Source: Paradesertivirga mongoliensis
GTDB lineage: Bacteria; Bacteroidota; Bacteroidia; Sphingobacteriales; Sphingobacteriaceae
Length of the DNA stretch: 64,000 nucleotides
NCBI RefSeq assembly: GCF_024436395.1
Contig: NZ_JAFMZO010000002.1
Span: 186,001 to 250,000, forward strand
Reading direction: 5' to 3'
A program made the translations under genes and the position numbers. This document shows positions 34,622 through 43,515 of the stretch, piece after piece (within the stretch, counting starts at the first letter, position 1; each line of letters starts with the position of its first letter). The notes beneath the pieces are model-generated. The model ran no database searches. It saw only the letters and a list, made by a program, of their open reading frames with translations, and was not told where the DNA came from.

Positions 34622-35896
34622 TTACTTCTTCCCTACTATAATTTTCTGCAGATCACTAAAATCTAAATATCTGATTGCCAGTTGTTGTAATTCTTCGGCA
34701 GTGATATTGCGTACTACCTTAATATACTGTTCGTAATACTCATAAGTTAAGCCAGAAAAGAAAATATTTTTGAATTTATCACCATGCGATAAAGCATTTT
34801 CCAGGCTACCCAACAAAGAACCCATCATATAATTCCTCACCAGCTCCAGTTCTTCTTTCCCGATCAATTGAGTTTGGAGGATCTTTATTTCTTTTTCAAT
34901 TTCAGCGATTGCAGCACTGCATACATGAGCTCCAACCTCAGAGCCGATCACGAAATATCCGGCGTTTTGTAACGAAACCACGGCAGAACCAATCCCATAG
35001 GTATAGCCCTTATCCTCCCGGATATTAGCCATTAGTCTGGAACTAAAATAGCCGCCGAGTACGGTGTTCAAAACCTGTAATCCCGGAAAATCAGGATGCT
35101 GCCGGTTTACCGAAACCCTTCCAAGCCTGATGGCAGACTGCAAAGCCTCCGGACGTTCGAGGTAGTGCTCAAAACCTTTATCGGCATTAAAAGAAAAAGT
35201 ATTTGCAGTAAACGCGGGACCGTGATCCCAATCAGAACCGAAACAACTATTTAAGAGCTTAATTGTATTATCTGTAATTTTACCTGAAGCGATTATGGCA
35301 CAATTAGAAGGCTGATAAGCCGACTTAAAATACTCCAATAACTGTACTCTGTCAAGCTTGTCGTAATCGAAACTTTCTGTTTTGTACCCATAAATGGTAT
35401 CGCCAAACAAAGCATGGCTAAATAAACGTCTTCCCAGGAAATCGTTCTTCTCAAGATTTACCAGCAGTTTTTGCTTCTGGTTAGTTTTAAAGGTCTGAAG
35501 TTCGCTTTCGGCGAAAATGGAATCGGTAACAACAGCCTTAACAACCGACAGAGTTGACTCCAGGTGCTTAGTTAATGTAAATAAGGTAACCGTAGAATAA
35601 TCGTAATTGTAATCGAGTTGAAGGAAAGCGCCGTAATAATCGATCTTTTCAGCAATCTCCCGGGCGCTAAGTTTGCTCGTTCCTTCTACCAGCATGGTAT
35701 TCACAGCATAAGCTTGCAGGGGTTTTGCAGAATTCCAGTTCACATTTTTAAAAATGAGCTCGATGCGGATTAACTCCTGTTCGCCACCATTAATCACATA
35801 TAACTCAATATTGTTATCAAGCACATGAGGCTCTGCTTTTATCAGTTGTATTTTTTCAACCTGTTTAAATACAGGCGCTAAAGTTCTGTTTAACAT
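34622..35896 (-). CDS. M16 peptidase-like protein, inactive subunit
   Basis: About 424 residues with the M16 fold but no HxxEH zinc motif. The equivalent N-terminal helix reads AVNTMLVEGTSKLSAREIAEKI. It keeps the later features, such as LQVLNTVLGGYFSSRLMANIREDKGYTYGIG, the R/Y-containing substrate-binding segment of M16 proteins. It resembles the non-catalytic partner of mitochondrial-processing-peptidase-like heterodimers. The ATG overlaps the active subunit's TGA (ATGA), so the two subunits are translationally coupled. No signal peptide is visible. Confidence 0.9.
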   Translation of the reverse strand: MLNRTLAPVFKQVEKIQLIKAEPHVLDNNIELYVINGGEQELIRIELIFKNVNWNSAKPLQAYAVNTMLVEGTSKLSAREIAEKIDYYGAFLQLDYNYDYSTVTLFTLTKHLESTLSVVKAVVTDSIFAESELQTFKTNQKQKLLVNLEKNDFLGRRLFSHALFGDTIYGYKTESFDYDKLDRVQLLEYFKSAYQPSNCAIIASGKITDNTIKLLNSCFGSDWDHGPAFTANTFSFNADKGFEHYLERPEALQSAIRLGRVSVNRQHPDFPGLQVLNTVLGGYFSSRLMANIREDKGYTYGIGSAVVSLQNAGYFVIGSEVGAHVCSAAIAEIEKEIKILQTQLIGKEELELVRNYMMGSLLGSLENALSHGDKFKNIFFSGLTYEYYEQYIKVVRNITAEELQQLAIRYLDFSDLQKIIVGKK

Positions 35897-37131
35897 CAAT
35901 TTGCCAGATAGTAAAGGGTGGTTGAATTCTCTTTGCGAAAAACACTATTCGCTCTGTCTTTTATGTCTTGCGCTGAAACCTGCAAATACCGGCCGGTTTC
36001 CTTGTTTAAGTCGGATGCATTGCCCAGCAGTTCGAACATGGCCAGATTCATGGCCTTGTCGAGCAGGCTCATTTCGGAAAACACCATAGTTGATTCAACT
36101 TTGTTTTTCACCTTAGTGAGCTCATCGGCGGGCACCAACTCATTCTTCAGCTTGTTTATTTCTTCCCAGATCGCCGCTTCTGCATCTTCCATCGAAACAC
36201 CTTTAACCGGCTTTCCTTCAATAATAAAAAGACCCGGATCCAGGCTCCCCGTAGAATGAGCCGCAATCTCACTAAAAAGCTTCTTATTTTTCACCAGCGA
36301 TACATGTAACCGTGAAGCATTGCCACGGGATAAAATATCTGAAATAAGATCGGCCTCATAATGTCCCTGATCGTTTCTGGCTGGTGAATGAAATACAGTA
36401 TAGATAGCATTCAGGGGGACATCTGCTTTAATCACTTCGCGTTGCTCAACTGTTTGCTGCGGCTCTGCGGGAAGATCTCTTACCGGCTTTGGTGAGGAAG
36501 GGATACTTCCGAACCATTTATCAGCCAGTTCTTTAACTTCGGCGGTAGTAACAGCACCACCTACTACCATAATTGCATTGGCGGGATTGTAAAACTTCTT
36601 GAAAAATGCCTTAACATCTTCAATTTTAGCATTCTCAATATGAGACAACTCTTTGCCGATGGTGGCCCAGCGGTACGGGTGCTTCTTATACACCAATGGC
36701 CTTAATTTCAGCCATACATCGCCATAAGGCTGGTTAAGATAGCGCTGTTTAAATTCTTCACATACCACGTTCTTTTGCACCTCCAGGCTTTTTTCTGAAA
36801 AAGCGAGACTAAGCATTCTATCGCTTTCGAGCCAAAAGGCTGTTTCGAGGTTTACAGCAGGTAATGTGATGTAGTAGTTGGTGATATCATTACTGGTAAA
36901 GGCATTATTTTCGCCACCAACTCTTTGCAACGGCTCGTCGTATGATGGAATGTTAACCGAACCGCCAAACATCAAGTGTTCAAACAAATGGGCAAATCCG
37001 GTTTGTCCGGGATTTTCATCGCGGGCACCTACGTCATACAGGATGTTTACTACAGCCATTGGAGTAGTAAAATCTTCATGAACTAAAACGCAGAGACCGT
37101 TATCTAACGTAAATCGATTATATGATACCAT
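35896..37131 (-). CDS. M16 zinc peptidase, catalytic subunit
   Basis: A 411-residue pitrilysin/insulinase-family protease. The inverted zinc motif HxxEH is H48-L-F-E51-H52 in GFAHLFEHLMFGGS, with the third ligand in the ensuing helix (VVCEEFKQRY). VVVGGAVTTAEVKELADKWFG is the typical end of the first M16 repeat. A second, inactive repeat completes the protein. It is probably cytosolic or periplasmic by another route, because no signal peptide is seen. It likely forms a clamshell heterodimer with the next gene product, degrading small unfolded peptides. Confidence 0.94.
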   Translation of the reverse strand: MVSYNRFTLDNGLCVLVHEDFTTPMAVVNILYDVGARDENPGQTGFAHLFEHLMFGGSVNIPSYDEPLQRVGGENNAFTSNDITNYYITLPAVNLETAFWLESDRMLSLAFSEKSLEVQKNVVCEEFKQRYLNQPYGDVWLKLRPLVYKKHPYRWATIGKELSHIENAKIEDVKAFFKKFYNPANAIMVVGGAVTTAEVKELADKWFGSIPSSPKPVRDLPAEPQQTVEQREVIKADVPLNAIYTVFHSPARNDQGHYEADLISDILSRGNASRLHVSLVKNKKLFSEIAAHSTGSLDPGLFIIEGKPVKGVSMEDAEAAIWEEINKLKNELVPADELTKVKNKVESTMVFSEMSLLDKAMNLAMFELLGNASDLNKETGRYLQVSAQDIKDRANSVFRKENSTTLYYLAN

Positions 37132-37151
37132 TCTAATCTGTCAAAAGATTG

Positions 37152-37159
37152 CAAAGGTA
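37152..37159 (-). promoter_or_regulatory. promoter -7 box for the M16 pair
   Basis: TACCTTTG on the minus strand, 20 bp before the start codon of the catalytic subunit. Confidence 0.55.
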
Positions 37160-37299
37160 GAACTTTTGCCGAAAGCGACATTGCTTTCCTGTTTTATCAT
37201 TCTGCAAAACGCGGCTTGATTATCATCGTCTTAAAATGTTAGTTTTCCACAAATATTATTAATCTCCACATTCATTAAAAAAGCAGCAGAGAATTTTCA

Positions 37300-37307
37300 T
37301 ACCTTTG
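37300..37307 (+). promoter_or_regulatory. promoter -7 box for pyrG
   Basis: TACCTTTG, followed by a 5' UTR of roughly 55-60 nt to the pyrG ATG. No TTG at the preferred upstream distance. Confidence 0.5.
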
Positions 37308-37369
37308 AATCCCGTACGAATACATTTGATTTCCCTCATTACGGAGGCGTCAGATCCAAACTTTCATTC

Positions 37370-38980
37370 ATGACTAAGTATATTTTTGTTACGGGCGGCG
37401 TTACTTCGTCGTTAGGAAAAGGAATTATTTCTGCTTCATTAGCCAAACTTCTTCAGGCTCGCGGTTACCGGGTAACCATCCAAAAATTTGATCCCTATAT
37501 CAATATCGACCCAGGAACGCTGAACCCTTATGAGCACGGCGAGTGTTTTGTTACCGAAGACGGTGCCGAAACAGATTTGGATCTTGGTCATTACGAACGC
37601 TTTTTAAATGCACCAACATCACAGTCTAACAACATCACCACAGGCCGTATTTATCAAAATGTAATAAACAAGGAGCGCGAAGGTGCGTATCTAGGAAAAA
37701 CCGTTCAGGTTGTACCTCATATTACCGACGAAATCAAAAGAAACATCCGCATACTTGGAGAAAACGGCGAATACGATATCGTGATCACCGAACTTGGCGG
37801 TACAGTAGGCGATATTGAATCACTACCATATATCGAGGCTGTTCGTCAGTTTAGATGGGAGATTGGGTACAACAATTCACTGGTGATTCACCTGACGCTT
37901 ATCCCATATCTTGCAGCAGCGGGCGAATTGAAAACCAAGCCAACACAGCATTCGGTTAAAACGCTTTTGGAGTATGGTATTCAGCCTGATATTTTGGTGT
38001 GCCGTACAGAGCATCATTTATCGCAGGATATCCGCCGCAAGATCGCACTCTTTTGCAACGTCAATATCAACGCCGTCGTCGAGTCTATCGACGCATCAAC
38101 AATCTACGATGTTCCGTTATTGATGTTAAAAGAGCAATTGGATAAAACGGTTCTCACTAAGCTTAAATTACCACATAAACTCGAGCCGGATCTGGAAAAC
38201 TGGAAAGATTTTCTTGGCCGTCTTAAAAACCCGACTTCCGAAGTTCATATCGGCCTTGTTGGAAAATATGTGGAGTTACAAGACGCTTATAAGTCTATTC
38301 TTGAATCGTTTATTCATGCCGGAGCAAGAAACGAGTGCAAAGTGCGGGTTCATTCCATTCATTCAGAAAGTATCACACCAGAAAATGTACACGAAAAACT
38401 CGAAGGATTGAACGGATTGTTAGTGGCTCCGGGTTTCGGTAACCGCGGAATTGACGGAAAGATCACTGCCATTAAATATGTACGTGAAAATAACATCCCA
38501 TTTTTTGGAATCTGTCTTGGTATGCAGTGTGCTGTTATTGAATATGGCCGCAATGTATTGGGATATAAAGATGCCCATAGTACCGAGATGGATGAAAGCA
38601 CTAAACATCCTGTAATTTCCATGATGGAAGAGCAGAAGAAAATTAAAAACAAAGGAGGCACCATGCGGTTGGGAGCCTATACCTGCGAAATAAAGAAAGG
38701 CACCAAAGCGGCTGTTATCTATGGTAAACAAACCATTACCGAAAGGCACCGCCATCGTTATGAATTTAACAATAAATACCTGAAAGAATATGAAACTGCC
38801 GGTATGGTTGCCTCGGGTATTAACCCTGAAAACAATTTGGTGGAAATCATTGAGCTTAAAAACCATCCGTTTTTTGTGGCCGGCCAATTTCACCCCGAAT
38901 TAAAATCAACGGTTGCTAATCCGCATCCGCTTTTTGTTAACTTTGTCGCCGCTTCGCTAAATCAGGCGAGAAAGAAATAG
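37370..38980 (+). CDS. pyrG: CTP synthase
   Basis: Makes CTP from UTP, ATP and glutamine. 536 residues. The N-terminal synthetase domain (1-265) starts [16 protein letters not shown] with the ATP P-loop, then [21 protein letters not shown] and [13 protein letters not shown]. The C-terminal class I amidotransferase (about 290-536) has the nucleophile in [12 protein letters not shown] and the HxE pair in GQFHPELKS. The length is normal. yidC follows after 26 bp on the same strand, so the two may be cotranscribed up to the terminator after yidC. Confidence 0.98.
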   Translation: MTKYIFVTGGVTSSLGKGIISASLAKLLQARGYRVTIQKFDPYINIDPGTLNPYEHGECFVTEDGAETDLDLGHYERFLNAPTSQSNNITTGRIYQNVINKEREGAYLGKTVQVVPHITDEIKRNIRILGENGEYDIVITELGGTVGDIESLPYIEAVRQFRWEIGYNNSLVIHLTLIPYLAAAGELKTKPTQHSVKTLLEYGIQPDILVCRTEHHLSQDIRRKIALFCNVNINAVVESIDASTIYDVPLLMLKEQLDKTVLTKLKLPHKLEPDLENWKDFLGRLKNPTSEVHIGLVGKYVELQDAYKSILESFIHAGARNECKVRVHSIHSESITPENVHEKLEGLNGLLVAPGFGNRGIDGKITAIKYVRENNIPFFGICLGMQCAVIEYGRNVLGYKDAHSTEMDESTKHPVISMMEEQKKIKNKGGTMRLGAYTCEIKKGTKAAVIYGKQTITERHRHRYEFNNKYLKEYETAGMVASGINPENNLVEIIELKNHPFFVAGQFHPELKSTVANPHPLFVNFVAASLNQARKK

Positions 38981-39006
38981 TTTTTTAGAAGAGGATAAGA
39001 TTTATA

Positions 39007-40854
39007 ATGGACAGAAATACTTTTACCGGACTTTTTTTAATCTTTTTAATCCTTGCTGGATCGACATGGTACATGCAACAGGAGGATCAAAAGCTTGCAA
39101 GAGAGAAAATCGTTCAGGATTCAATAATTAGATCTAAAGCAGTTAAGCCGGTTGCAAAAACCCCGGCTGCCGCTGCAGTGACGGCCAAGGTCGCGGTAGA
39201 TTCAGCAGTTCTGAAAGGCCCTTTTGGAGCAGCCAGAACGGGAACAAACAATCCGGTTGTATTAGAAAACGAGCATTTAAAGGTAATTATCGGCTCTAAA
39301 GGTGGAAGAATTGAATCGGTTGAGTTAAAGGAACATAAAACATACGAGCAGAAGCCGGTTGTAATGTTTACGGCCGATCAAAGTAATTTTGGCTTATCCT
39401 TTAATGCCGGTGGCACCGCGGTTAATACCAGTGATTTATACTTCACACCTTCCACTCAAAATTTAGTACTGAGCAAAGCCGATTCTGGGTCGGTAACTAT
39501 GCGGTTGAATTATTCACCGACTCAGTTTGTCGATTACATTTACACCCTTAAAGGCGAGAGCTACAAAGTCGGTTTAACTATTGTGACGTCAGGAATTCAG
39601 TCGGTTATCCAGCAAGGACAGCCTATTTCTTTAAACTGGCAGGCAACATTAACCCAAAAAGAAAAAGACCTAAAAACTGAGAGAACTCAATACACTGCAG
39701 CGTATTTTAAACATGTGGAAAATGACCCGGATTATATCGGCTTAAGTGAAGACGAAACGAAAGATCTGGGCGAAGACGGCAAGATTGAGTGGATCTCTTT
39801 TAAACAACACTTCTTCTCAAGCGTTTTGATTGCGAAAAATGGGTTTGATAAAGGAAGCCTTTCAGTAAAAAATTCAAGTCAGAGCGGTGTTCTAAAGTCT
39901 TTTGCTGCCAACATGCAGTTACCTGCAAATACAGGCTCCTACCCCCTTGAATTTTATTTCGGACCGAATAAGTTCAATATTCTAAATGATCAGGGTAACG
40001 ATTTAGAGCGACAGGTCAATTTAGGCTGGGGACCCTTGAAGTGGATTAACCGCTATGCCGTTCTTCCGCTGTTTAACTCGCTCGAAAAATTGGGCTGGGG
40101 TTATGGACTGATCATTTTTGCTCTTACCATCATATTGAAGCTGGTATTATCTCCGCTAACATATAAGTCATATTTATCCATGGCTAAGATGCGGGTACTA
40201 AAACCAGAAATGGATGAGATCAAAGCGAAAGTGGGAGAAGATAATCCAACACTATTGCAGCAGGAATACATGAAGCTTTATAAAAAGGCCGGTGTTAATC
40301 CACTGGGTGGATGTATCCCTATGCTTTTACAAATGCCAATTATTATGGCATTCTTTTTCTTCTTCCCCAACCTTTTCGAGCTAAGGCATGAAAGTTTCTT
40401 GTGGATGAATGATTTATCGACTTACGATTCAGTAATAAGTATTCCCGAGCTTCCTTTTATTGGTAATCACATCAGTTTAATGTGTTTGTTGATGACGGTT
40501 TCTACCCTGATCTATACATGGTACAACAATCAGATTTCGGGCGCTACCGGGCAGATGAAATACATCGGGTACATTACTCCGATCATATTCTTCGGGGTTC
40601 TTAACAGCTACCCTGCGGGATTGAATTATTACTATTTCCTTGCAAACATGCTGACTTTCGCACAGCAGTATATCATCAAACAGTTTGTAGACGACGACAA
40701 AATCCATTCACAAATCCAGGAGAATAAGAAAAAGCCCAATGCAGACAAAAAATCTAAATTCCAGCAACGTATGGAAGATTATATGAGGCAAAAACAAGCT
40801 CCGGCTAAAGAACTTCCAGCCAAGCCTGCATCAAAAACTCCTAAAAAAAAATAA
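39007..40854 (+). CDS. yidC: membrane protein insertase YidC
   Basis: Inserts and folds inner-membrane proteins with or without SecYEG. 615 residues. TM1 is at residues 6-25 (FTGLFLIFLILAGSTWYMQQ). A large periplasmic domain (about 60-345) has the Bacteroidota pattern, including SKGGRIESVELKEHKT. Five C-terminal helices start near residue 365; the conserved cytoplasmic loop contains KMRVLKPEMDEIKAK and YKKAGVNPLGGCIPMLLQMPI. The tail is basic (KKPNADKKSKFQQRM...KTPKKK) and may contact ribosomes. An intrinsic terminator follows at once. Confidence 0.97.
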   Translation: MDRNTFTGLFLIFLILAGSTWYMQQEDQKLAREKIVQDSIIRSKAVKPVAKTPAAAAVTAKVAVDSAVLKGPFGAARTGTNNPVVLENEHLKVIIGSKGGRIESVELKEHKTYEQKPVVMFTADQSNFGLSFNAGGTAVNTSDLYFTPSTQNLVLSKADSGSVTMRLNYSPTQFVDYIYTLKGESYKVGLTIVTSGIQSVIQQGQPISLNWQATLTQKEKDLKTERTQYTAAYFKHVENDPDYIGLSEDETKDLGEDGKIEWISFKQHFFSSVLIAKNGFDKGSLSVKNSSQSGVLKSFAANMQLPANTGSYPLEFYFGPNKFNILNDQGNDLERQVNLGWGPLKWINRYAVLPLFNSLEKLGWGYGLIIFALTIILKLVLSPLTYKSYLSMAKMRVLKPEMDEIKAKVGEDNPTLLQQEYMKLYKKAGVNPLGGCIPMLLQMPIIMAFFFFFPNLFELRHESFLWMNDLSTYDSVISIPELPFIGNHISLMCLLMTVSTLIYTWYNNQISGATGQMKYIGYITPIIFFGVLNSYPAGLNYYYFLANMLTFAQQYIIKQFVDDDKIHSQIQENKKKPNADKKSKFQQRMEDYMRQKQAPAKELPAKPASKTPKKK

Positions 40855-40857
40855 TTT

Positions 40858-40881
40858 AAACCGGCAAATGCCGGTTTTTTT
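40858..40881 (+). terminator. intrinsic terminator after yidC
   Basis: AAACCGGC, loop AAAT, GCCGG followed by eight T residues. It starts four bases past the yidC stop. Confidence 0.92.
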
Positions 40882-40912
40882 ATGCAACAAACTCTATTCA
40901 CTATTTGCTGTT

Positions 40913-40920
40913 TAAATTTG
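40913..40920 (+). promoter_or_regulatory. promoter -7 box for the SpmAB-mgsA unit
   Basis: TAAATTTG matches TAnnTTTG, 51 bp before the ATG of the SpmAB gene and after the yidC terminator. Confidence 0.5.
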
Positions 40921-40971
40921 AATTAGCTTAAAAAAATGTAATTTCAGCGTCTTATAAACACAGACAAACCC

Positions 40972-42204
40972 ATGGCATTAAACTATATCTGGATTGCCTT
41001 TTTCATCATAGCATTTATTGTTGCACTTGTTAAGCTTATTTTCTTTGGAGACACCGCTATATTTTCGGCGGTAACCACCGGAATGTTCGACAGCGCTAAA
41101 ACCGGTGCAGAAATATCATTGGGGCTGATCGGAATTATGACGTTCTGGCTTGGGATAATGAAGATTGGCGAGCGTGCGGGGATGATAAGTTTATTCGCCA
41201 GGGCGACCAGTTCCTTTTTTAGCAAACTTTTTCCTGATGTTCCAAAAGGCCACCCCGCCAACGGATCCGTTATTATGAACTTTTCTGCCAATATGCTGGG
41301 TCTTGATAATGCAGCTACACCACTAGGTTTAAAAGCAATGCAAGAACTTCAGGAGTTGAATCCCGAAAAGGAAACGGCGAGCAATGCTCAAATTATGTTT
41401 TTGGTTTTGAATACAGCAGGATTAACATTAATACCTACTTCCGTTATTGCGTTGAGAATGGCTGCGGGCGCTACCAATCCTGCCGATATTTTTATTCCTT
41501 CACTAATAGGAACTTTTATATCGTTTATATCCGGCATGATTGCAGTTTCTTTATATCAGAAGATCAACCTGTTTAAACTTCCAATTCTTGTCTTTTTCGG
41601 ATTGTTTATAGGTATTATGTTCACCCTATACTTCTCGTTGAAGGGATTGCCTCCAAAAGAGATGGAAATTGCTACCGGTTTGTTGGGTGGTATTGTAATC
41701 TTCTCTGTTGTTATCCTTTTTATAAGTTATGGCGCTATTAAAAAGCTTAATGTATACGAAGCTTTTATCGACGGAGCTAAAGAGGGTTTCCAAACGGCGG
41801 TGATGATCATACCCTTTCTTATAGCGATTTTAGTGGCTATAAGCGCCTTCAGAACTACCGGATGTATGGACTATCTGGTTAATGGAATAGGCTATATTGT
41901 GTCGTCTTTCGGACTGGATACAAGATTTGTTCCGTCCTTACCAGTGGGACTGATGAAAAGCCTAAGCGGAGGTGGTGCCAGGGGTTTAATGCTTGATGTG
42001 ATGAAAACATATGGTCCTGATTCTTTTCAGGGTCGTTTAGCTTGTATCATGCAAGGCTCTACGGAAACAACATTTTACGTACTTGCCGTATATTTCGGGT
42101 CGGTAGGGATAAAAAGAACCCGTTATGCGGTTGCTTGCGGCTTAATCGCCGACTTTGTCGGAATTATTGCTGCGATATTTATTGGTTACATGTTTTTTGG
42201 ATAA
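40972..42204 (+). CDS. SpmA-SpmB fusion, nucleoside-recognition (gate domain) membrane protein
   Basis: A 410-residue polytopic membrane protein with two gate (nucleoside recognition) domains. The N-terminal half resembles SpmA (FWLGIMKIGERAGMI; NFSANMLGLDNAATPLGLKAM). The C-terminal half resembles SpmB (AKEGFQTAVMIIPFLIAILVAI; MKSLSGGGARGLMLDVM; GSTETTFYVLAVYFGSVGI). In Bacillus the two are separate spore-maturation proteins; Bacteroidota do not sporulate and carry the fused form with unknown role, likely in transport. mgsA follows four bases after its stop. Confidence 0.92.
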   Translation: MALNYIWIAFFIIAFIVALVKLIFFGDTAIFSAVTTGMFDSAKTGAEISLGLIGIMTFWLGIMKIGERAGMISLFARATSSFFSKLFPDVPKGHPANGSVIMNFSANMLGLDNAATPLGLKAMQELQELNPEKETASNAQIMFLVLNTAGLTLIPTSVIALRMAAGATNPADIFIPSLIGTFISFISGMIAVSLYQKINLFKLPILVFFGLFIGIMFTLYFSLKGLPPKEMEIATGLLGGIVIFSVVILFISYGAIKKLNVYEAFIDGAKEGFQTAVMIIPFLIAILVAISAFRTTGCMDYLVNGIGYIVSSFGLDTRFVPSLPVGLMKSLSGGGARGLMLDVMKTYGPDSFQGRLACIMQGSTETTFYVLAVYFGSVGIKRTRYAVACGLIADFVGIIAAIFIGYMFFG

Positions 42205-42208
42205 CAAA

Positions 42209-42592
42209 ATGAAAACTCTGGCACTTATTGCTCACGATGGAATGAAAGCCGAAATGGTGGCTTTTGTAAAAGACCATATCGATATTCTTAGAAAATTCAA
42301 ACTGGTTGCAACTGGTACAACTGGTTCGCATATCCAACGCACTGGTCTTGATGTAGAATTAAAATTAAGCGGTCCTAAAGGAGGTGATGCACAAATTGCC
42401 TCTCTGGCAGCCGAGGCGCAACTGGCGGGTATTATTTTCTTTAGAGATGCTTTGGGAAAACACCCTCACGAACCCGATGTGCAAATGCTGTTGAGAATTT
42501 GTGACGTTCATAACGTACCACTGGCTACAAACCCGGCAACAGCCAAATACTTATTGATAGGTATGGCAGAGTTGATCGAGCAAGGAAAATAG
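42209..42592 (+). CDS. mgsA: methylglyoxal synthase
   Basis: Converts dihydroxyacetone phosphate to methylglyoxal and phosphate, a bypass that relieves sugar-phosphate stress. 127 residues from the ATG at 42209, which begins the conserved MKTLALIAHDGMKAEM; a longer frame overlapping the previous gene is not needed. The phosphate-binding segment is ATGTTGSHI. The catalytic aspartates lie in GPKGGDAQIAS and FFRDALGKHPHEPD, and the C-terminal histidine in DVHNVPLATNPATAK. Very close to the SpmAB fusion, suggesting co-expression. Confidence 0.96.
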   Translation: MKTLALIAHDGMKAEMVAFVKDHIDILRKFKLVATGTTGSHIQRTGLDVELKLSGPKGGDAQIASLAAEAQLAGIIFFRDALGKHPHEPDVQMLLRICDVHNVPLATNPATAKYLLIGMAELIEQGK

Positions 42593-42797
42593 GCCAACTT
42601 AGCTGTCCTGTTTTCTATCAATTTGAAGGCTGAATTATACACAGCTTTGAAACGGTATTTGCTTAGAGAAAAAATCGTCAAAGAAAGATTCTTATTCTTA
42701 TCTATTCGTTAGTAAACGTCCTGAATTTTTATCATGATGTAAACGCAACCGAAAGTTAACAATGTGAAAGTATTTTGGCACTATTCATGGATACGTA

Positions 42798-43397
42798 ATG
42801 AAAACATACTGTTCTATGTTGATCAATGAACTGCAACCCAATAATCTTTCTAATATGAATCTTTATCCGCATACCGTAGAGCGGCTGTGTCATCAGCACA
42901 AAACTTTAAAATGCTATATAGATGATCTGCCTCCCGAGGCAATCTACAATCGTTTAAGTTCTGATAAATTTTCTATCCACGAAACCATATCATACCTCAC
43001 CCGCTACCATCATATCTTTTTAAATCGTCTGGTAAGGATGATGGACGAAGTAAATCCCTATTTTGAGGTCTACAAACCTGACGATGATTCGGAATTTCAT
43101 TTCACCTGTGCCAAATCAACCGGCTCTTTATTGCATGAGCTCTATCGCCTGCGAAGCGACATTATTTTGAGGATTGAAAATCTGCCATCTGAAAATTTTG
43201 CACGTGTGGGTACTCACTCGGTGTTGGGCCGCATGAACATCAGTCAGTGGCTTGAGTTCTTCCTGTTACACGAATCGAATCAGTTATTTAGGATATTTAA
43301 ACTTGCCGGAGGTTTCTGGTCGGCTGAACTTGGACAACAAAACAACGTCATTTACCTACCAAGGCTATCTAATTACATCGACGAATTGGCAGTCTGA
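42798..43397 (+). CDS. DinB-like four-helix protein
   Basis: A 199-residue cytosolic protein fitting the DinB/YfiT superfamily. A helix with HETISYLTRYHH (H61, H71/H72) and a late helix with WLEFFLLHESNQLF (H158) offer the three histidines that hold a metal in this fold. DLPPEAIYNRLSSDKFSIHE is the typical linker before helix 2. Some DinB-fold enzymes are thiol S-transferases that use bacillithiol or mycothiol, and a bacilliredoxin gene is present in this window. The start could be the ATG at 42855 (MNLYPHTVERL). Function not determined. Confidence 0.65.
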   Translation: MKTYCSMLINELQPNNLSNMNLYPHTVERLCHQHKTLKCYIDDLPPEAIYNRLSSDKFSIHETISYLTRYHHIFLNRLVRMMDEVNPYFEVYKPDDDSEFHFTCAKSTGSLLHELYRLRSDIILRIENLPSENFARVGTHSVLGRMNISQWLEFFLLHESNQLFRIFKLAGGFWSAELGQQNNVIYLPRLSNYIDELAV

Positions 43398-43515
43398 ATA
43401 ACTTGATAAGGCAGAAGAGTTTTCGATAACTGCTTCTGTTTTATCAAATTAGCTGTATCCTTATTCCGATATCCGCGTATAACGCCCGTATTACAGTTTA
43501 CCTATACTGTTGGGA